Below, piece after piece: positions 52,002 through 59,746 of a DNA stretch of 64,000 nucleotides. The first letter of the stretch is position 1, and each line of letters opens with the position of its first letter. The position numbers and the translations under genes are program-made. The notes beneath the pieces are model-generated. The model saw only the letters and a program-made list of their open reading frames with translations. It was not told the DNA's origin and ran no database searches. The DNA is taken from NCBI GenBank assembly GCA_963617485.1, contig CAVEPA010000006.1:1-64000 (forward strand), given 5' to 3'. This DNA comes from UBA1757 sp963617485 (GTDB lineage: Bacteria; Bacteroidota; Bacteroidia; Bacteroidales; UBA1402).

Positions 52002-53745
52002 ATTTCTTCTCCTCTGGTTTGGACAGAACGAAGTCTAAATGACGCTTGGCCATATCGGTGCGGGCCACGATAACCTCTACCGTATCGCCCAAACGGTACA
52101 CCTTTTTGGTGCGACGTCCCACCAGTGAGTAATTGCTTTCATCGAAAATGTAATGGTCATCATCGAGGTCGCGAATGGGAACCAGACCTTCGCATTTGTT
52201 GTCGTTGCACTCCACGAACAGGCCGTAGTCGGTCACGCCCGAGATAGTACCCGTAAAGACTTTGCCCAGTTGCGAGGCCATAAATTCCACCTGCTTGCTC
52301 TTGATGGAGGCACGCTCGGCTTGGGCAGCCAGCTGTTCCATGGCCGAACAGTGTTCACATTCCCTTTCCAAACTGTCGCGATTGAAGCTCTTGCCATCGC
52401 TCAGATAACGCTCCAGTAGACGATGCACCATCATGTCCGGATAACGGCGTATGGGCGAAGTGAAATGCGTGTAGTATCTGAAGGCCAGACCGTAATGCCC
52501 GATGTTGTCGGTGCTGTAGATGGCCTTGGCCATGGCGCGCACGGTCAGGGATGAGATAATGTTCGATTCGGCACTGCCCTGTATTTCGTCCAGCATGCGG
52601 TTGATGTTCTGGCTCAGTTGCCTTTGGTCGCCGTTGGTGTCGAGGTGATGGCCGAAACGCTGTACGAATTTCGACAACTCGCCCAGCTTCTCAGTATCTG
52701 GCTGGTCGTGCACACGATAGACAAAAGCTTTGGGGGTCGAGCCTTTACGGTTGACAAACTCCGCTACAGTGCGGTTGGCCAGCAACATAAACTCTTCGAT
52801 AAGTTGGTGCGACTCGTTCGATTCTCTAAAGTAGACACCGATGGGCTTGCCTTCTTCGTCCAACTTGAAGCGCACTTCGGTACTCTCGAACTGTATGGCT
52901 CCGGCCTCCATGCGTTTCTTGCGCAAAATCTGGGCCAGTGCGTGCAGGCTTAGAATTTCGTTTTTGAGCGTGTCGCTGCGGCCCTCGATAACCTCCTGCG
53001 CCTCTTCGTAAGTGAGGCGGCGGCACGATTTGATAACCGTCCGCTTGATGCGTGAAGCCACCACTTCGGCCTTGCTGTTCATCTCGAAAATACAGGAGAA
53101 ACAGCGCTTTTCCTCATCGGGCCGCAGCGAGCAGACTTGGTTGCAGAGCACTTCAGGCAACATAGGAATGACGCGGTCTACCAAATAAACGGAGGTGGCG
53201 CGTTTCTCGGCTTCCGTATCGACAAGCGACTTGGGCTTGACATAGAAAGTGACATCGGCAATGTGCACGCCCACCTCCCAGTTGCCGTTGTTGAGCTGAC
53301 GGATGGAAATGGCATCGTCGAAATCTTTGGCTTCGAGCGGATCGACGGTAAATGTGCAGACCTTGCGGAAATCCTCGCGGTAACTGTATTCTTGAGGCTG
53401 GATATGTTCATCGAAGCCTTGGGCTTCCTTCTCGGCATCTTCGGGATAGCTTTCTGGCAATTCGAATTCGCCCATAATGTCATCGCCCAAGCACTTGCGC
53501 TCTTTACGCAGCTGTTGTGCCAGCGTATAGCGGCCCTCGCGCTCCTTGCTCAGAAAGTGCTGTCCGTAGAGCAGGCGGAGCAGCTCCTCCACCATTTCCT
53601 TGGAGGCTGCCCGGTTGATGTTCAGCGCGGCGGCCACTTGCTTGTAGTTGTAACTTCTGTGGGGATTGCGGCGGAAGAAGTCCATAATATGCTGCTTCAT
53701 ACCGCCTTTGGTCATACGTGCAATCTTGTTTTTCGGATATTTCAT
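52000..53745 (-). CDS. rnr: RNase R-family exoribonuclease lacking cold-shock domains
   Basis: 581 aa from the ATG at 53745 (a GTG two codons earlier is possible). Residues ~15-72 form the N-terminal winged helix (MKQHIMDFFRRNPHRSYNYK). Residue ~75 then jumps almost directly to the segment before the RNB catalytic domain, whose motif TFTVDPLEAKDFDDAIS is at 131-147 with the metal aspartates; a C-terminal S1 domain (GTISGVTDYGLFVECNDNKC) closes it. Family members are usually ~700 aa because two cold-shock domains precede RNB; here ~135 residues are absent. It degrades structured RNA 3' to 5'. Translation begins seven bases after the mutL stop. Confidence 0.9.
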   Translation of the reverse strand: MKYPKNKIARMTKGGMKQHIMDFFRRNPHRSYNYKQVAAALNINRAASKEMVEELLRLLYGQHFLSKEREGRYTLAQQLRKERKCLGDDIMGEFELPESYPEDAEKEAQGFDEHIQPQEYSYREDFRKVCTFTVDPLEAKDFDDAISIRQLNNGNWEVGVHIADVTFYVKPKSLVDTEAEKRATSVYLVDRVIPMLPEVLCNQVCSLRPDEEKRCFSCIFEMNSKAEVVASRIKRTVIKSCRRLTYEEAQEVIEGRSDTLKNEILSLHALAQILRKKRMEAGAIQFESTEVRFKLDEEGKPIGVYFRESNESHQLIEEFMLLANRTVAEFVNRKGSTPKAFVYRVHDQPDTEKLGELSKFVQRFGHHLDTNGDQRQLSQNINRMLDEIQGSAESNIISSLTVRAMAKAIYSTDNIGHYGLAFRYYTHFTSPIRRYPDMMVHRLLERYLSDGKSFNRDSLERECEHCSAMEQLAAQAERASIKSKQVEFMASQLGKVFTGTISGVTDYGLFVECNDNKCEGLVPIRDLDDDHYIFDESNYSLVGRRTKKVYRLGDTVEVIVARTDMAKRHLDFVLSKPEEKK

Positions 53746-53751
53746 ATACAC

Positions 53752-55611
53752 TTATTGGGGTCTTGATGATTGGAACCGTTTTGTCAGCTCTTCGAGGCTG
53801 AAGCTGACGATGATGCTTTTGCCATCGGGTGTGAAGTTCTGAATGGCAGCTGCAAAAAGCTGTCGGCAAAGTTCGCATTGCTCTTCGTGGTCGAGATTCT
53901 GGCCATAGGGCAAAGCCATCGATTGGGCCATCTCCAGTGCCAGGCAATCACTGATGCTTTGTGAAGCCTTGGGATTTTCCTCCAGTCGTGCCTGCAAGAG
54001 TTCTTGCAACACGGCTTGTGCATCCTTGCCGGCCAATTCTTGCGGAACACCCGTTAGCAGGTAAGCGGTACCCGATTTCTCGATACGGAAGCCCAAATCG
54101 TCCAGCATTTCTGCCATGGCATCAATCTCGGCGCTCAGATAAGGCGGAATGTCAATCTCTTCGGCAAAAAGCAGGCTTTGCGATACCGACTGGTGATTGG
54201 AAAGCTGGCGGCAATACCGTTCGAAGAGTATGCGTACACTGGCGCGATGTTGGTCTATGAAAAGCAGTTGATCTCCCAAAGGAAGCAACAAGTAGCGCCC
54301 GAATACCTGCGTCATTTGCTTTTGGAACATCTCCCAGGAATCTTCGTCGTTGAAGAGCGTCTCCAGAACATCTCTAGGTTGGTCTTGGGCAAAATCCTGC
54401 AGGCCGTTCAAGTCGTTGTCGAGGGCATTGTCGTGGCAAGCACTGTCGTAGAGGTCCAGTATACTGCTGTAGTCGCCCGAGGACGTATGCGGTTTACTGT
54501 TGAAGGGATTGTAGCTTTTGTCGTAATTGACTTGCGGCATGGTCCATCCTTGATTGCCTGTGCTTGGTATCTCGATGCTGGGAGCGTCTTCCTGATCGAA
54601 ATCGATGGACGGCACGGCGTTGAACTTGCCCAAACATTCGCGCACGGCGGCATTGAGAATGGGCCAGATAACCTGCTCATGCTCGAACTTCACCTCTGTT
54701 TTGGTGGGGCTGATGTTGACGTCGATGCTGTCGGTGGGTACGTCCAGAAACAGGAAGTAGGCCGGCTGCATGCCGCTGGGTATGAGCGTTTCGTAAACAT
54801 CGAGTATGGCCTTGCGGAAATAGGGGTGCCGGACAAAGCGTCGGTTGGCAAAAAGAAATTGCTCGCTGCTGCGCTTGCCGGCCGTAGCAGGGTCACCGAT
54901 GAACCCGCCGATGTGCACGAATTCCGTGTCCACTTCGATGGGATAGAGACATTTGTTGAGCCTGTTTCCGAACAGGGAGATGATGCGCTGGCGCAAGTTG
55001 CCGGGCTGCAGGTCGAAGATGCTTTCACCATTGTGCGTCAAACTTAGGCCAAGGTCGCTGTGGGCCAAAGCAATGTGAACGAACTCGCTGCGGATGGCAA
55101 GAAACTGTTTGGCATTGCTTCCCAGAAACTTGCGCCGGGCGGGGACGTTGTAGAAAAGGTTGCGCACCATAAAGCGCGTGCCCGGCGAGGGCAGCACCAT
55201 GGCTTCGTTGTTCTCGATTTTGGAAGCGGCTATGCAGACCTTGCAACCCAGTTCGTCTTCGGGCCGGCGGGTCTGCAACTCCACTTGGGCAATGGCGGCT
55301 ATCGATGCCAGCGCTTCGCCTCTGAAACCCTTGGTTTGCAAATGGAAAAGGTCGTCGGCCTGCCGCAGCTTGGAAGTGGCATGGCGCTCGAAGCAGAGCA
55401 GGGCATCATCGGCGGACATGCCCTTGCCGTTGTCGTTGACCTGTATGAGTGTTTTGCCGGCATCCTTGATGATGACATCGATTTGCGTAGCCCCCGCATC
55501 GATGGCGTTTTCCATCAGCTCTTTCACCACCGACGAGGCCTGTTGTATCACTTCGCCGGCGGCAATCTGGTTGGCTACATAGTCGGGCAGGACACTGATA
55601 ATTCCACTCAT
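53752..55611 (-). CDS. mutL: DNA mismatch repair protein MutL
   Basis: 619 aa. The N-terminal GHKL ATPase has ELMENAIDAGATQIDVIIKD, NDNGKGM and GFRGEALASIAA. The C-terminal dimerisation domain has LLFIDQHRASVRILFERY, where the endonuclease motif DQHAxxExxxxE is altered at two positions (A to R, first E to V). It couples mismatch recognition to repair. Its stop is seven bases before the rnr start codon. Confidence 0.96.
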   Translation of the reverse strand: MSGIISVLPDYVANQIAAGEVIQQASSVVKELMENAIDAGATQIDVIIKDAGKTLIQVNDNGKGMSADDALLCFERHATSKLRQADDLFHLQTKGFRGEALASIAAIAQVELQTRRPEDELGCKVCIAASKIENNEAMVLPSPGTRFMVRNLFYNVPARRKFLGSNAKQFLAIRSEFVHIALAHSDLGLSLTHNGESIFDLQPGNLRQRIISLFGNRLNKCLYPIEVDTEFVHIGGFIGDPATAGKRSSEQFLFANRRFVRHPYFRKAILDVYETLIPSGMQPAYFLFLDVPTDSIDVNISPTKTEVKFEHEQVIWPILNAAVRECLGKFNAVPSIDFDQEDAPSIEIPSTGNQGWTMPQVNYDKSYNPFNSKPHTSSGDYSSILDLYDSACHDNALDNDLNGLQDFAQDQPRDVLETLFNDEDSWEMFQKQMTQVFGRYLLLPLGDQLLFIDQHRASVRILFERYCRQLSNHQSVSQSLLFAEEIDIPPYLSAEIDAMAEMLDDLGFRIEKSGTAYLLTGVPQELAGKDAQAVLQELLQARLEENPKASQSISDCLALEMAQSMALPYGQNLDHEEQCELCRQLFAAAIQNFTPDGKSIIVSFSLEELTKRFQSSRPQ

Positions 55612-55622
55612 CTACGGCAGTT

Positions 55623-55940
55623 TTATCTGATGAAAAAATAAACAATGACCAAAACGACAATCAGCACGATGCAGACTATCGACACCGTGCGGCTTATCTT
55701 GGTGACTGTTTCAATTTTGCTTCCGCCCGGCACAGCCTTGCGGAAACTGCCGCGGATGCTCTTTTCGAAATCGCGGCCCGAAGTGCTTTCCTGCATGTTG
55801 GGATCCTGTTCCATATTCATTTCTTTTCGGATACGTTCGTAACGCTGTTGACGCTCGTCTTTCAGCTTGTCGTAATAGATGGGCTGGTGATTGAACTGAC
55901 GGGCTTTCGGCTGTTTGAGGATGGGGAATAAAAAGCTCAT
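55623..55940 (-). CDS. Small tail-anchored membrane protein, unknown
   Basis: 105 aa from the ATG at 55940. A charged N-terminal part (KARQFNHQPIYYDKLKDERQ) is followed by one C-terminal helix (SIVCIVLIVVLVIVYFFIR). It lies between ostA (16 bases upstream) and mutL (11 bases downstream) and is most likely part of the same operon. Similar short proteins occur beside mutL in other Bacteroidales; no function is known. Confidence 0.75.
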   Translation of the reverse strand: MSFLFPILKQPKARQFNHQPIYYDKLKDERQQRYERIRKEMNMEQDPNMQESTSGRDFEKSIRGSFRKAVPGGSKIETVTKISRTVSIVCIVLIVVLVIVYFFIR

Positions 55941-55956
55941 AATGTCAGAATTAGGG

Positions 55957-57540
55957 TTATTTCTTCTTGTTACGGCGGGTGGCACGCTTAAGGCCCTGGC
56001 CTTGATTCTTGTCTTCGACAAAACGTTGGTCTTGGTCGATGCTGTGGCGGAAAACATCCTGCGGCCCGTTTGGTCGCTGGTCTACAGCCCAGGAAAAGAG
56101 CGGAATGCGTTTGTCGGCGGGACTTATCAGATGCAAGGGGAAAAATTTGCCCTTGGGCTGGGGAGCCACAAGAATCTTCTCCATCTTGCCATCCTTGTCC
56201 ATAAACATCTCTATATCACCCTGTTCGACGCTCACCATACCGATAATTTCATTGTTCTCGTTATGGGGTACATAAATGGAACGGGCATTGCCCTGAATGG
56301 TGACGCGCTTCACCTTATTGTTGGAGAAGTAGGCCTTGAGCTCATCGCCGGATGATTGGTTGTAGAATGAGGTGTCGGCCGTTTCCTGCGAAACCACTGA
56401 GGCGTTGCGCTCCACAAAAAGGTAGTCGGGACGCTGGTCTTTGAGGAAGAGTTTCATGTGGTTGCCTCTGACCTGCTGGTTTTCCGACCAGATGATGGGC
56501 AAACCGCTGATGTCGAGTATCGAGTCGCGCGAAGAGTAGTGTAGCGAATCGCAGACAGCCTGAAGGTCGCTGCGGTAAAGCCTAACCTTATGATAGGCCA
56601 TGAAGGTGTCGAATACCGAGTCTTTGCGCATCATCAAGGTGTCGGCATGCAGGTAGAGCGTGTCGTTGGGCTGAGAGAATTCCTTGAGCAAAGCCGCTCC
56701 GGTGATGTACGAGGTCTCCGTTTCCTGATGATGGAAGCCGTAGTTGCCCGTTACCAGCATATATTGCGAAGAGTCCCGCAGCTGCACATGACCGCGTGCG
56801 TAGCCTTGGCCGCGACTCTGGTCGTAGCTCACCGTGTCGCCTGTCATATAGTAGGGGCTGCTGAGCAGGTACGATCCGTCGTAAAGTTCGCTCTCGCCGC
56901 TGAGCGTGTTGTACCAGCCCCTAAAGGCGTGCACCGTGGAACTGTCGCTAACGATACGCGTATGCGAAACAATCGATGCCACGCGCGTTTCGGTATGATA
57001 GTTCAGCGTATCGCTGTAGAAGACGAAATCGGGGTGGGTCAGTACCACATCGTCCTTGAAGAAGCACATCTTGGTGCTGGGGTTGTAGCGCCCGTAGCTC
57101 GATGCCAGGTCGTTGGTGGCATCCACGATTTTCCCGCCGTGGAAATAATAGCCGATGTTGGCTACGCGGTCGTAATCGAGGTTGTCGGTATAAAGCCTTA
57201 CGTCCTGGTCGGTCATCACCACGTTCTGGCGCAACATAGCAATCTTCTTGTTGCCGTCGTACCAAAGTGTTTTGCCGTCGAGGGTCAGCGTGTCGCCTTG
57301 CACGATATGCACATGCCCGAAGGCGTAAAGCGAATTGTTCTTTTTGAAGAAATGGGCCGTGTCGCAATACATCCAAACGCTGTCGTGACGGAACTGCACA
57401 TCGCCAATAAGCACCTGATATTCGGCATTGACATCTTCGTCGAAAGAGAGCGTATTGGCATGTTCAAGGTAAATCATGTTTTGTGCCGGCAAGGTCATTA
57501 CCGACAGCAGCGTTGTCAGGATGATGAGAAAGCGCCTCAT
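55957..57540 (-). CDS. OstA/LptA-like periplasmic protein
   Basis: 527 aa, signal peptide (MRRFLIILTTLLSVMTLPA). Repeated beta-jellyroll segments (LEHANTLSFDEDVNAEYQVL, LTLDGKTLWYDGNKKIAML, YASGHVQL-like GYARGHVQLRDSSQY) match the OstA_2/LptA-type fold that carries LPS across the periplasm. The Bacteroidota form is longer than E. coli LptA (~185 aa). It follows the SurA-like gene by two bases, linking outer-membrane protein and LPS assembly. Confidence 0.85.
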   Translation of the reverse strand: MRRFLIILTTLLSVMTLPAQNMIYLEHANTLSFDEDVNAEYQVLIGDVQFRHDSVWMYCDTAHFFKKNNSLYAFGHVHIVQGDTLTLDGKTLWYDGNKKIAMLRQNVVMTDQDVRLYTDNLDYDRVANIGYYFHGGKIVDATNDLASSYGRYNPSTKMCFFKDDVVLTHPDFVFYSDTLNYHTETRVASIVSHTRIVSDSSTVHAFRGWYNTLSGESELYDGSYLLSSPYYMTGDTVSYDQSRGQGYARGHVQLRDSSQYMLVTGNYGFHHQETETSYITGAALLKEFSQPNDTLYLHADTLMMRKDSVFDTFMAYHKVRLYRSDLQAVCDSLHYSSRDSILDISGLPIIWSENQQVRGNHMKLFLKDQRPDYLFVERNASVVSQETADTSFYNQSSGDELKAYFSNNKVKRVTIQGNARSIYVPHNENNEIIGMVSVEQGDIEMFMDKDGKMEKILVAPQPKGKFFPLHLISPADKRIPLFSWAVDQRPNGPQDVFRHSIDQDQRFVEDKNQGQGLKRATRRNKKK

Positions 57541-57542
57541 AA

Positions 57543-58895
57543 TCAGAGTTTAATCCATCCGGGATACTGAAACTCACAATTGCGCCAGTTTTCGTTGATG
57601 CGCACGTAGGTTTCCTGTTGTTTCTGACGTATCCAGTCTTCGATAATTTGGTCTTTCTTTTCTTGCAATACTATTTGCTTGAGCTGGAGGAAATCTTCCG
57701 TTACCGAGGCGGGATGAGCCTTGGTCTTGCTCTTGACACGCACGATAGCGCAGATTTCGCGGTTGCGGCCTTCACGCGTGTCTATCATGCTGAAGGGCTT
57801 GGAAATCTCACCCACATTCATTTCGTAAACCAGTTTGCCTATTTCCTGAGGCAGCTGCTCCATCTGGAAATGAGAGGTATTGGTGGCCGAGTTGATGAGC
57901 AGACCACCGTTGTTGCGCGTGTCCTTGTCTTGCGAGTAATATTGTACGGCTTGTTTGAACGTTATTTTCTGGTTGCGCACGGCATCTGCGATGCTATCCA
58001 GCCGAAGGAGGGCTTTGTTTCTTTCGGTGGCCGAAATTTCGGGACGCAGCAGGATGTGCCGACAGTTGATGCGGTCGCCGCGCCTTTCGATAAGCTGGAT
58101 AATGTGGAAGCCAAACTGCGTTTCCACGATACGCGAAACCTTATTGGGGTCGGTAAGGTTGAAGGCGACATTGGCAAATTCCGGCACATATTCACCTTTG
58201 CCCTTGAAGCCCAGCTCGCCGCCATCCTTGGCAGACGGGCAGTCGGAGTAGAGCACGGCTAGGGTAGAGAAGCGTTCGCCGTTGTTGACGCGCTCGGTGA
58301 ATTCGCGCAGACGGGCTTTGATGCTTTCAATCTCTTCGGGGTCGTATTGAGGTTCAATGGTAATCAGCTCAATTTCCACCTGAGCCGGAATAACCGTCAT
58401 GCTGTCGGGCGGCGTGTTCTTGAAATAGGCCCGCACTTCGGCCGGCGTAACACTGACGTTTTCGAGCAGGGAAGCCTTCATCTGTTCGATGGTGCGCTCC
58501 TCGCGCATATTCTCGCGCTGTTCGTCGCGAATCTTGGACATGGGCTTGCCAAAGTATTCTTCCAGTTTTTCCTTGGAACCCAGCTGGGCAATCATGTAGT
58601 TCATCTGTCTGTCAACCATCGAGATAACATCGTTGTCGGTAACAATGATACTGTCCAGTTCGGCTTGATGCAGAAAAAGCTTCTGCACGGCAAGCTGTTC
58701 GGGTATGACGCAATAGGGGTCGCCGCTGAATTTCTGCCCTTGATACAAGGCCTGCAGACGGTAGGATTCCACTTCCGATTTAAGGATGGCTTCGTCTCCC
58801 ACAACCCAGACCACCTCGTCGATGATGTTGTTCTGTGCGCCGAGGCTGAGGCTGGCGAGCAAGATAATAAACAAGTTAAGGATGCTTTTTTTCAT
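57543..58895 (-). CDS. SurA-like peptidyl-prolyl isomerase with two parvulin domains
   Basis: 450 aa from the ATG at 58895, which gives the signal peptide (MKKSILNLFIILLASLSLGA); the upstream 19 residues are excluded. A SurA_N domain (VVWVVGDEAILKSEVESYRL) is followed by two parvulin domains (SDCPSAKDGGELGFKGKGEY; INCRHILLRP and NNGGLLINSATNTSHF). It folds outer-membrane proteins in the periplasm. It is the third of three consecutive PpiC/SurA-like genes. Confidence 0.9.
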   Translation of the reverse strand: MKKSILNLFIILLASLSLGAQNNIIDEVVWVVGDEAILKSEVESYRLQALYQGQKFSGDPYCVIPEQLAVQKLFLHQAELDSIIVTDNDVISMVDRQMNYMIAQLGSKEKLEEYFGKPMSKIRDEQRENMREERTIEQMKASLLENVSVTPAEVRAYFKNTPPDSMTVIPAQVEIELITIEPQYDPEEIESIKARLREFTERVNNGERFSTLAVLYSDCPSAKDGGELGFKGKGEYVPEFANVAFNLTDPNKVSRIVETQFGFHIIQLIERRGDRINCRHILLRPEISATERNKALLRLDSIADAVRNQKITFKQAVQYYSQDKDTRNNGGLLINSATNTSHFQMEQLPQEIGKLVYEMNVGEISKPFSMIDTREGRNREICAIVRVKSKTKAHPASVTEDFLQLKQIVLQEKKDQIIEDWIRQKQQETYVRINENWRNCEFQYPGWIKL

Positions 58896-58896
58896 G

Positions 58897-59742
58897 TCAA
58901 TAATATCTGATTTGGTCTTTCTTCTCGGCCTCTGCTTTGAGTTCTTCTTCAAATTGCCGTAGAAACTCCGTCTTCTGACTGTTGATGATGATGTTTTTGA
59001 TGCGGTAATCCACCATTTCCAAAGGCTCCGGGTTGCCGGCGAGCAAATAGTCGTCCACCTTGAGCAGATAGCAGAAATTGTCGTCCTCCACTTCGAGGAA
59101 CTGCTTGCTCTTGAGGAAATCGCTTTGGTTAAGTTTGCTGGGAATCAGGTCCATCACATCGTCGAAACTGCGCCAGTCGTTACGAAAATTTTCGTAGATG
59201 TCGGCGTATTGCAGGCAAAGCAAATCGAGCTGTTCGCAGGCCTCGTCATCGGTTTTGCGGTAAAGGTTCTTGATGCTCTGCACGTTGGCCGAATGTTTGG
59301 GAACCTTGATAAACAGCCCTTTAACCAGATTGCGCGAGGAAATGAAACGCTGCTTGTTGTTCTCGTAGTACTGGGCTATTTCCTGTTCGCTGACTTCGGT
59401 CTTCAACTTTTCGAGCAACACCTGCTCCTGATATTCGTACATCATCAGCGACTGACGATAGTCTTCCACCATCTTCTGAATTTCCTTGCTGCCCTGCAAG
59501 TTCTTGACGGCAGCTTCGTATACCAGTTGCTGCTTCAGCCAACGGTCGATAAAGGACTGGGCGGCCTTCACGCTGTCTTCTTTGCTCAAAAATCCCGGCA
59601 AGGCGGCTTGTAGCTCGTCCAGATAGAGCGTATGCTCGCTGGTGGCGACAACGGCGATGCGGTCGTTGTCGAGCCGCCTGCTTTGACATTCTTGCAGCAT
59701 CAGCGGTAAACTGACTAATATGGCGCAGATGAAGTACTTCAT
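58897..59742 (-). CDS. SurA_N-like periplasmic protein without a parvulin domain
   Basis: 281 aa with a signal peptide; Cys19 in LQEC could be a non-standard lipidation site. The segment LYLDELQAALPGFLSKEDSV and the helix pattern up to residue ~130 resemble the SurA N-terminal chaperone domain, but no parvulin motif follows. It lies one base before the SurA-like start and four bases after the 635-aa PpiC stop. A chaperone role is inferred from neighbours. Confidence 0.75.
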   Translation of the reverse strand: MKYFICAILVSLPLMLQECQSRRLDNDRIAVVATSEHTLYLDELQAALPGFLSKEDSVKAAQSFIDRWLKQQLVYEAAVKNLQGSKEIQKMVEDYRQSLMMYEYQEQVLLEKLKTEVSEQEIAQYYENNKQRFISSRNLVKGLFIKVPKHSANVQSIKNLYRKTDDEACEQLDLLCLQYADIYENFRNDWRSFDDVMDLIPSKLNQSDFLKSKQFLEVEDDNFCYLLKVDDYLLAGNPEPLEMVDYRIKNIIINSQKTEFLRQFEEELKAEAEKKDQIRYY

Positions 59743-59746
59743 GCTA

